Shown here piece after piece: positions 56,031-64,000 of a stretch of DNA of 64,000 nucleotides. This stretch comes from Wurfbainia villosa (lineage: Eukaryota; Streptophyta; Magnoliopsida; Zingiberales; Zingiberaceae): positions 67,236,720-67,300,719 of the forward strand of contig CM046000.1 in NCBI GenBank assembly GCA_025175895.1, given 5' to 3'. Position numbers and translations under genes: made by a program. The notes beneath the pieces are model-generated. The model worked only from the letters and a program-made list of their open reading frames with translations, was not told the origin of the DNA and did not search any database. Each line of letters opens with the position of its first letter. Within the stretch, counting starts at the first letter, position 1.

Positions 56031-57548
56031 AATTTGATCTAAGGGGCGACTTTAATGAACTCTTATGGTTCTAGGAGGTGTATTGAGTTGATTTTGATCA
56101 TGATCAACCTCAATCCTATGCTCATCATCGGAATCATCCCTTACTCCCCCTTGATTCAATCCTCCCCCTTGATCATTACCCCCTAAGGTTAAATCTTGAA
56201 ATTGTTGGGTAATTTCTTGATTTTCATTATTAATATCATCATCAATAGGGGATTTCCTAGGGTATGTATTGGAAGTTTCATCAAATTGAACATTTGAAGA
56301 TTCTTCAATCTTTTGAGTCCTTTTATTGTAAACTCTATATCCTACACTAGTGGATGAGTATCCAACTAGGATTCCCTCATCCGCTTTGGACTCAAACTTA
56401 CCTAGGTTGTCTTTGGTATTTAAAATATAAACTTTACATCCAAAGACCTTAAAATATTGAATTGTTGGAATTGTACCATTCCACAATTCAAATGGAGTTT
56501 TTCCTAAAAACCTATGAATCAATACCCTATTTTGGATATAGCAAGCGGTATTAACCGCTTCCGCCCACAAGTAGCTAGGTAAGGAGTATGCATTAAGCAT
56601 TGTCCTAGCCTCTTCTTGTAGGGCACGATTTTTCCTTTCCACAACCCCATTTTGTTGGGGTGTTCTAGGACAAGAAAACTCATGCTTGTACCCTTGTTCT
56701 AAGCAAAAAGTTGAAAAATTAGAATTCTCAAATTCTCCACCATGATCACTACGGATCCGGTTGATTTTGAGTTTTCTTTCATTTTCTACTCTTTTGCTAA
56801 ATCCTATGATTATTCCTAAGGTTTCATCTTTATTTTTCAAGAAAAATACTCAAGTAAACCTAGAGAAATCATCTACTATTACCAAGCAATATTTACTATC
56901 AATCATAGAGGGAGTACTATGACAATCAAATAAATCCATATGTAAAAGTTCTAAGGGTAATGCGGTACTAAGTAAATTTTTACCTTTGTGTGATGTTTTT
57001 GATTGTTTGCCTTCTTGGCATGCATCACACATCTTGTCCTTGAGAAATTTGACTTTGGGCAACCCTTTGACTAACTTCATTTTTGCTATTTTGGCTATGT
57101 TCTTCATGTTTATGTGTCCTAGCCTCCTATGCCAAAGCCAACTTTCTTCCTCTTTTGCAATAAGACACTTAGTGGAAGCATTAGTAGCATAGGATAAATC
57201 AACATAATATATATTTGATTTCCTAAAACCTACTAACATGCAATCATTTAGAGTTTTGTGTCTTATAAAATATTTTGAGGAATCAAATCTAACATCAAAG
57301 TTTGCATCACATAGTTGACTTACACTAAGTAAATTAAATTTCATATTTTTAACTAATAGCACTTTATGAATGGCAAGGTTGGGGGATACCTCAATTGTGC
57401 CCTTTCCAAGAATCTTAAATTTGCCGCTATTACCAAATGACACATTTCCCTTGCTAGTGTGGTTGATAGTAGAGAACTTCCTCTCATCACCGGTCATATG
57501 CTTTGAGCACCCACTATCAACTATCCACAAGCTTGGTTCTTCTACCTA
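56031..57548 (-). pseudogene. Protease and integrase of SIRE-like element B
   Basis: After an in-frame TAG (57548-57546) comes VEEPSLWIVDSGCSKHMTGD (protease, catalytic D intact), then the integrase zinc domain WHRRLGHINMKN and CDACQEGKQ. Core: LLHMDLFDCHS, IVDDFSRFT followed by TGA (W expected, 56849-56847), then SDHGGEFENSNF and QQNGVVERKNR. The integrase tail carries KVFGCKVYILNTK and GYSSTSVGYRVYN. A TAA near 56054 (CAA expected) precedes the RT part. Two clear stops plus the upstream TAG; otherwise unbroken. Confidence 0.9.
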
Positions 57549-59194
57549 TATCACATAAAAAATACAATCCTTAGGTACCCAAATCTTAGGACCACTATCA
57601 TCAATTATAAATTTTTTAGGTACCCAAGCCTTTCTACCCTTGCTTTTAATTATGGATTTTCTACTAACAAGGGATGTAAATGCTACCTCCTTTTCCTTAG
57701 GCCTATATCCTAATCCGACCTTGTTGTAAATAGCCCTTTGATCCTTAATAATCATGTCTAGGTATTTTGAACCATTTATAAATTTTTCTAAGCATGCTCT
57801 TAATTTACCTATTTCTTTTTTTAATTCATCATTTTCATCCCTAAGGGTATATTCATCGTTATCACTAGATAGTTTACCACATGATGAATCTACACTCTTA
57901 AGTGATTTGATCTCTATTTTTAGATCCTTAATCCTAGTTTTCGATCTATTCAAAGCATTTTGTAAACATGCAATAGTCTTGTAAAGTAAATCTACTTTAG
58001 GTGAGTTGTTTACCTCATCATCATCACTTGATGATGATTCATCGCTTGAGGAAGAAGAGGACTCCTCGCTTGAGCTCCCGGCTTCTTCCTCCAATGCCAT
58101 GAGGGCTAGATTCCGGGTGGCATGACATACTTCTTCATTGTCGGAGGACTCCTCCATGCTTAGAGTGTCCCATGTTTGTGCCACCATTGCCTCCTTCTTC
58201 TTCTTCTCCTTCTTTTCCTTTTTTTTTTCTTTTCCTTCTCCTCCTTCTTCTTTAGTTTCGGGCAATTTGGCTTTATATGCCCTTTCTTGTTGCAACCAAA
58301 ACAAGTCACGTTAGAGGTAGAATTTGAACTATTTGAAGACTTACCTCTTGAGGATTGGAACATCCTCTTCACATCTTTCTTGGTGAGTCTCCTTGACTTC
58401 CCACTAAATTTCTTGACGTAATGTGCCACCTCACTTGCCGATAACTCATCTTCACTACTTGATGAGTCTTCGTCGGATTTGGATGAAGAGGACACTTCTT
58501 TCTTCTCCTTCTTCTTTTTGCCCTTCTTCCCTACAAAAAGAGCTATACCCTTCTCTTTGGATGAAGTGTTAGCTTGTTCATGTAATTGGAATTCACAAAA
58601 TAGCTCATCTAACTTAACCAATGAAAGATCCCTAGAGACCTTATAGGCATCTACCATTGAAGCCCATAAGGTTGTTCTAGGGAAAGCTTGTAACACACAC
58701 CTTACAAGGTCTCGATTGTCGACCTTCTCACCTATAACATGTAGTCCGTTGACTACTTCCTTGAAACAACCGTGCATTTGGATCACAGTTTCGTTGGTCT
58801 TCATGGTGAAGCTTTGGAGTTGACCTATCAATAGGTCTCTTTTGGCTCTTCTAGTCTCCTTTGAACCTTCATTCAATTCGATGAGCTTCTCCCAAAGCTC
58901 TTTTGCGGAGTTGAAAGGCCTGACTTTAGAAAGTTGCTCCTTGGATAGACCACATTGAAGTGTGGTCGTTGCTTTTGCATTAGCTTGTGCTTTCTTGGCC
59001 ATCTCTCTTGTCCAATCTTTTGTTGGTAGTGGTGCTCCGAATTCGTCGACCGACTTCTTGAAACCATCTACAACGCTAAACCAATTCTCAATATCATTAA
59101 TTAAGTAATACTCCCTTCTACCTTTCCAATATCCAAAGTCGTTGTCGTCGAAGAACGGAGGTCTCGCCGTGCTATACCCCTCTTGAAAAGCCAT
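57549..59194 (-). pseudogene. gag: gag of SIRE-like element B
   Basis: The ATG at 59194 lies 42 bases below the primer site. N-terminus GYSTARPPFFDDNDFGYWKG, capsid core with CGLSKEQLSKV, LWEKLIELNEGS and RDLVRCVLQAFPRTTLWASM, a serine/acidic stretch, and a complete zinc knuckle CFGCNKKGHIKPNC (58263-58306). In the lysine tract just after it (58200-58250) a one- or two-base change shifts the frame; the correct continuation (AMVAQTWDTLSMEES) runs on in the overlapping frame from 58304 to the TAG at 57546. That part has a poly-serine block, a coiled coil and the tail RAIYNKVGLGY, AWVPKKFI and IWVPKDC, parallel to C. Confidence 0.88.
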
Positions 59195-59236
59195 CTTTGC
59201 TCCGGTTGATTGCTAGATCTTCCGATGTGATCCGGG

Positions 59237-59248
59237 CTCTGATACCAC
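59237..59248 (-). other. Primer binding site of B
   Basis: Minus strand TGGTATCAGAGC next to the LTR end at 59250, complementary to initiator methionine tRNA. Confidence 0.9.
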
Positions 59249-59249
59249 T

Positions 59250-60376
59250 TGTTAGGGATCGTTTGGAAGCTAGAGGGGGGGGGTGAATAGCGTTTTTCAT
59301 TTCTACAAGAATGATTAGCGGAAGCAAATAGAAATAATATAAGTAAAAACAAAATAACAATGCTAACAAAGCCTTTACGTGGTTCAGAGATAACCCTCCT
59401 ACTCCACGGCGATCCTTAAGGTGGATCAACCCAAACAATTCCACTAAGATGCTTTCCTTTACAACAAACCTCCTCTTCTTTACAAAGAATGAAACTTAAG
59501 CTTAGAGAGAGGAGGAGGGAATTTAAGATCACTTAGAAAGATTGAAAACTCGTGGAGGCTTTGAGGAAGAATTAGAGAATGAGCATTAACCCCAAAAACC
59601 TCCACCAACCCTCTTTTTATAGAGAGAGGGCTGATTTTTCCGTTGAGACGATCGATCGATGCACAACATCACGATCACGACGCTGACACGACTTCGAACA
59701 GCTTGGATTTGCGAAATTTCGAGTCATTTCGCCAACGACATTCTCATCGCTTGATCGATCCATCCATCGACCGATCGATGTAGTGATCGGCCGAGTGATC
59801 ATAGGCCACGACGAGTGTGACTCCACTGCGTCCCATTTTACCTTGATCACCGACCGCCACGCTGGGATCGATCGACATCAACATCCCGACCGCCATGATC
59901 AGCGATGATCGATCGCGTCAAGGTTTTATCCTGACTCAGTCGAGCACCTGACTAGTCGACTGATACATCATATTAGTCGACTGATACTCATCAAGTATGA
60001 GTAATTCATACTTGATTTTACCCCTTAGACCTAGACTCAACCTTCCAGCTCTTCCTTAAGCCTTGCGCCTCCAGGATCCCTTCGAGTCCACGACTTGTTC
60101 ATCCTTTGCTCTTTGCTTCCAAGAGCTTCCTTTGGTTTTGTCATGTCTTGGGTTTCCTTTGCCAGGGCGTACTTGGACTTTACGCCGCCAAGTCTACATG
60201 CTTGGACTTACGCTGCCAAGACTTGCCTTTGGACTTCTCTTGCCAAGATCTTACTTGGACTTTGCCTTTACCTGTCACTTAATCATGTTCACCATTAGAT
60301 CACAATTTGTTGCCTAACTTAGATGATTATCCAAACATCAAAACATATAAATGCTTGGGGCATTGTTGCACCAACA
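59250..60376 (-). repeat. 5' LTR of SIRE-like element B
   Basis: Plus strand TGTTAGGGATCG ... GTTGCACCAACA, 1127 bp, with a 9-G run at 59275-59283. TATA box on minus, TATAAAAA, 59621-59614. The segment 59640-59960 shows many changes from the other LTR, centred on the CAGTCGACTG palindromes. Confidence 0.92.
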
Positions 60377-60381
60377 TTCAA

Positions 60382-61966
60382 GTCATCTTGGTCATGGAGA
60401 CTTATGCTTTGACATCTTAAGCAAGCATCTCCATGGATATGTGGACCCGGGATGATTGGGTATAAGTCAAAATGTCTGAAGGTGTTTGAATAGAGGATTC
60501 ACCACTCCTTGCGAGGAGATGTATACCCATGGCCTCTCGTCGAATTGTTACTAAAGTCTTTGTCCAAAGCATTACATGTTTAGAGTAAGGTACTCTTAGA
60601 TACATGTGCAGTAACTAGAATCCGTAGGATGAGGAAATGATATTTGGGCTAGGTGTGACGTAGTCGACCTAGTGGGGACTGACACTATAGACCATGTCCT
60701 GAACCAAGTGGGTATAAGATGCGTGATGGGAATGGGGCACGATGAATTGTAGCTGCTGAAGGGTTTCCGAAATGGTTCTGGAATCAACCGTTGATTTTTC
60801 GATTAATTGGAGATCATGATGTACTACTAGGTGCCACTCATGATCGTTCTATAATTAATGGTTAATTATAGATGACCAACATAAATCAGGAACCTATTTG
60901 GTCACACGCACAATGAGCATAATTCGAAAGATTTAAAATGAGCTTGAGAATGAGATTCTTAGATCGAGAGAAACTAGGTTTGGTTGGACAAAACAAGAAA
61001 CAAGCATGAAATTGTTTCAGTCGCAATGGAAGCATGGATGGATCAAGTCTTATGAAGACATGATGGATAAACCAAATTGGTTTGGTTCTAATCCAATGGT
61101 GGAAAATAAACCAAAGTGGTTTGGTTTGTTTTAAACGAATGAACTAAAGTTGGTTCGGTTCGTTTTAACTTAAAATAGACCAACTCATTTCGGTTTATTT
61201 TAACTGAAGTTATTGGAGCGGGTTAACGGGTTTTAGTTATGAACCAATAACTCTAAGGAGAAGATTTCTTGATGATTAAGAAACACGTGCTCTATAAAAG
61301 CGTGGCTAGAGGTTTGGAGAGCCCTAAGTTTTATTTTTGGAAACTTCTCATCCTCTCCATTCCCTCTCTTCTCCTTGCCACCACCCAAGGAAGCCACGCC
61401 CAGCTCTTGAGTCGCCGCCCCTTTGTGCTGCTGGTGTCCAATTGCTGTCGGCCTCCCCTCCGACAGTGACGTCCTTACCAGGGATTGGATATCCGATAAT
61501 CCTCATAGGTGGAGGACCAAGGATTTGTCAATCGGTTGATGAATACCTCTCTGGAGAAGTGAGTTTTGGGGACTCGTTTTGCATCCGAATTTTGATTCGG
61601 ATTGTGACCTCCTCTCGATCACATCATCTTTGACACAAGGCTAGTGACTCCTACGAAGATGAGGCTCATAGCTTGGTGAAGCTATCCCAACGGTATTCGA
61701 CATGGATACGGATAGAGGCAATTCTAGCGAGAGTTGCTCCGGTTGATGCAATTCTCGTTGCACGTGATACGTCAGGTATAACTAATGTAATTTCCTTTTA
61801 TTGCAAAATTTTAAATTGCAATTATGTCTACACATATTGTATCTTGCATGCGTGTGATGTGTGTGTTGTAATAAATTAGATTTATTTATTTTAAATCTTC
61901 CACCGTGCACATGTTTACGAAATATGTTCGAACACACACTCGCCGCGGTACCGGGGAAACCCAACA
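60382..61966 (+). repeat. 3' LTR of copia element E, second part
   Basis: Continues from 25461 after the TTCAA duplication and runs to GGGGAAACCCAACA. The TATA box TATAAAAG is at 61293-61300. It lacks about 0.16 kb present in the 5' LTR after the CCGCC-rich part (compare 19430-19600 with 61445-61465). Confidence 0.92.
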
Positions 61967-61971
61967 ACAAC

Positions 61972-62701
61972 TCTATAAAGACTTATACCGATGACAATCT
62001 GATCTTGAGGTTTGTTATTGGCATTTTGGCATCGTAGTCATGTCGTAGAGAAGCGGCGTTGTGAGATCACTTTGTAAGCACTTTGGATGATCTAAAGGGG
62101 TGAAACCCCCCTTCTTTTATAGTCTTGGAAGCTCCCCAACGTTCAGTTCCATCTCATGGTCAACGAACCTCATCTCACCAAGATAAGTGGAGCTTATCTT
62201 TACTTTCCTCGAGGTAGGTAGTTTGACTAGCAGTCGACTGATGCCACCATCAGTCGACTGATGGATAGGTCATTCAGCTGCAACACAAGTTAGCTCGAAA
62301 ACATAACAGTAAAGGTAAAATCGACGACCATTTACAGTCTGATCTCGACCTAGACCTTCCACTGGAAGTCTTTAGTCAGATCACCGCCTAAGGATGTCCC
62401 CGTAGGGAGGAATCAACCTCACCTTTACTCACACTCGAGCTTACCTTTGGTCCTTTGTGACTTGTAGCTTAGCTTCCGGTCTTCACCTGGGTTTTTCGAC
62501 TCCCTCTGAAGTCCTCCCGGTGTCACCTGACCACCACGGTTTCTCAACACGAGATTCTCCAAGTGTCGCCGACTTTCAGCTCAGCTTAAACATTTCCTGC
62601 ACACATAGTTTAGCTCATTTAGATAACGACAAGACCTTAATTTTGGGCCTTTGTCATAATCAAAACCTAGGTTTGATTATCTGGTGCCTACTGCACCAAC
62701 A
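61972..62701 (-). mobile_element. Solo LTR F, SIRE-like, second part
   Basis: Resumes after the ACAAC duplication of E and ends GTGCCTACTGCACCAACA like LTR C. A TATA-like box on minus, TATAAAAG, lies at 62121-62114, and two CAGTCGACTG palindromes at about 62232 and 62251. Joined with 14891-15237 it is about 1.08 kb, the normal length for this LTR type. No internal sequence of F is seen. Confidence 0.78.
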
Positions 62702-63118
62702 TCCATAACCCTTCACCACCCCCTATCCAACTTCCCTCCTCACCACCGATTCAACTCCATCTTGACAGTAGTATCCTAGGATGCCATCAAATTAACTACT
62801 CAACTTCGTTCCTATGAGACCTCCCAAGCGGATAACATCCAGGTTTTGCTCGAAGGCCTAAGGGCAGCTTTTCCCAAGGACATGCAACTTACTGTGGCCG
62901 GCTTGGCAAAGAACCGTGCCTCCAAAGGGGATAGGTTGAAGGCTCAGAAGAAAGAACTCATTGATTGACTCGGTCCAAAGACAACTTCCTTCTTCCAAAT
63001 GGGATTCAAAGAAATTGTCAAACAACTCTCAGGATACCATCTGCCTGGGACGAATGCTGACTTTCTAGATTGCTCGACGGCCATGCTCGACTATCCTTTT
63101 GAGGCTTTTGAGTTATAA
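62702..63118 (+). pseudogene. 3' end of a gag-like pseudogene, probably the gene started at 3930
   Basis: One frame from about 62785 reads TTQLRSYETSQADNIQVLLE, then a lysine-rich helix (GDRLKAQKKELID), a TGA at about 62966, and FFQMGFKEIVKQLSGYHLPG to a final TAA at 63116-63118. The helical stretch followed by a short globular end is what I would expect of plant gag-like proteins whose start is seen at 3930-6694. The two parts cannot be joined exactly because sequence was lost at the gypsy/F junction. An AATGAAAA poly(A)-like signal follows at about 63167. Confidence 0.45.
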
Positions 63119-63477
63119 CTGATGTAATTTTTATATTCTATAAGTCCTTGTAACATTTTTCCCTTTTAATGAAAAATATCTTTTTATCATTATCTATTTG
63201 CATGCTGAAAATTTATACTTTAACCTTCTTGACTAACAATGTGTACTAACACCATTGTACTTAACTTCCCTCACTACTTATTCACTTCTTCATTTAACTA
63301 TACATGGAAATCAAATGCCCAAGCCGACACATACTTGGGGTGAACACACTCGGGCCTTAATCACACTAACTGACTTCGCAAACTTCTTACCTCTCTACTC
63401 CTACCTCCAATATCGGCTAACATCACATACTTACTTCTCCATGCTGCTCGTTGTCTTGGTCTCTAAAAATAACTAAT
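63119..63477. other. Flanking AT-rich sequence, nothing recognised
   Basis: Probable 3' untranslated/downstream part of the preceding pseudogene. No repeat or open frame with family resemblance. Confidence 0.5.
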
Positions 63478-64000
63478 TATTAGGGATCGTTTGGAAGCTA
63501 GAAAGGGGGGGGGGGTGAATAGCGTTTTTCGGTTTCTACAAAAATGATTAGCGGAAGCAAACACAATAATATAAGTAAAAACAATAGCAAACGCAAACAA
63601 AGCCTTTTACGTGGTTCGGAGATAGCGCTCCTACTCCACGGCGATCCTTAAGGTGGATCAATCCAAGCAAATCCACTAATAAGCTTTCTTTACACCACAA
63701 CTCCCCTTCTTTACAAAGAATAAAGATCTAAGCTTAGAGAGAAGAGGAGGAGATTTAAATCACTTAGAAAGCTAAAGAATTCGTGGAGGCTCTTGAGAAA
63801 GATTAGGAAATAAGCATTAACCCCAAAAACCTCCACCAGGCCTCTTTTTATAGAGAAGAGGCTGATTTTCCGTTAGAGACGATCACCGATCGATGTACAA
63901 CATCAGTCGACTGCTAGCATGGTTAACGGCTTCTGAATAGCTGAATTCGCGGGATTCAGAGTCGTTTCATCCAATGACACTTTTATTAGTTGGATCGATC
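63478..64000 (-). mobile_element. B-family SIRE-like LTR, cut by the window end
   Basis: Starts TATTAGGGATCGTTTGGAAG (TG changed to TA at the terminus) with an 11-G run, then follows LTR B closely to the window end, including the minus-strand TATA box (63852-63845) and a CAGTCGACTG palindrome at about 63905. Whether it is a solo LTR or part of a full element cannot be told. Confidence 0.85.

Larger units (their letters stand above)
25457..60381 (-). mobile_element. SIRE-like copia element B, hosting elements A and C
   Basis: The element body is 25462-60376, flanked by TTCAA (25457-25461 and 60377-60381). It is on the minus strand: 5' LTR 59250-60376, primer site 59237-59248, gag from 59194, pol, then 3' LTR 25462-26600. 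Element C sits in the RT region and element A in the 3' untranslated region. Without them B is about 8.1 kb. A long gag with a C-terminal coiled region after the zinc knuckle, and RT motifs such as MDVKSAFLNGFI and QPPGFE, are typical of the SIRE/Maximus lineage. Confidence 0.92.
15233..61971 (+). mobile_element. Copia LTR retrotransposon E (same family as D), hosting hAT and element B
   Basis: The element body is 15238-61966, flanked by ACAAC at 15233-15237 and 61967-61971. Without the nested insertions it is about 9.2 kb. The 5' LTR is 15238-20103 (with a hAT inside), then primer site, leader, gag, pol, polypurine tract, and a 3' LTR made of 24971-25461 and 60382-61966. The order protease-integrase-RT-RNase H is Ty1/copia. 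Coding sequence holds many stops, mostly explicable as C-to-T or G-to-A transitions. It inserted into solo LTR F. Confidence 0.92.

Overview
The window is plant nuclear DNA built almost entirely of transposable elements. The evidence is Ty1/copia and Ty3/gypsy coding remnants with plant-type tRNA-iMet primer sites (TGGTATCAGAGC), a CACTA element, a hAT element, and LTRs with TATA boxes and telo-boxes. SIRE-like LTRs carrying a C/G homopolymer next to the terminus, together with a Tekay-like chromovirus, point to a large angiosperm genome, perhaps a monocot. I cannot fix the species. I see no intact host gene, no tRNA or rRNA gene and no CRISPR array.

Layout. Positions 1-3716 are the right part of a non-autonomous CACTA element with palindromic arrays at both sides and GC-rich gene-like fragments inside. 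An old plus-strand gag-like pseudogene starts near 3930, is split by a 2.0 kb solo LTR (4154-6173, TSD CTATT), continues to 6694, and appears to end at 63118. Next comes a Tekay-like gypsy element (6695-14885) with a truncated 3' LTR.

From 14891 to 62701 lies a five-layer nest, each layer supported by terminal TG...CA and, for the inner four, exact or one-mismatch target-site duplications. F, a SIRE-like solo LTR (14891-15237 and 61972-62701), contains E, a copia element on plus (15238-61966, TSD ACAAC). E's 3' LTR contains B, a SIRE-like element on minus (25462-60376, TSD TTCAA). B's pol contains C, another SIRE-like element on minus (37572-55693, TSD ACTGG/ACCGG). C's pol contains D, a copia element on plus of the same family as E (39613-49113, TSD TTTAG). 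Two side branches exist: a hAT element in E's 5' LTR (16598-19220, TSD GTTATGAA) and copia element A on minus in B's 3' untranslated region (27337-36043, TSD CTTAG). Another B-type LTR starts at about 63478 and runs off the window.

All elements carry coding defects; C's pol is the best preserved, with a long open frame that resumes in frame on the far side of D. Many premature stops look like C-to-T/G-to-A changes. The most interesting non-coding structures are four repeated mini-hairpins in the leader of the D/E family, a 27-bp repeat array just upstream of the TATA box in the A-family LTR, and clustered CAG/CTG-centred changes in D and some inner LTRs that may be sequencing or assembly artefacts rather than real decay.
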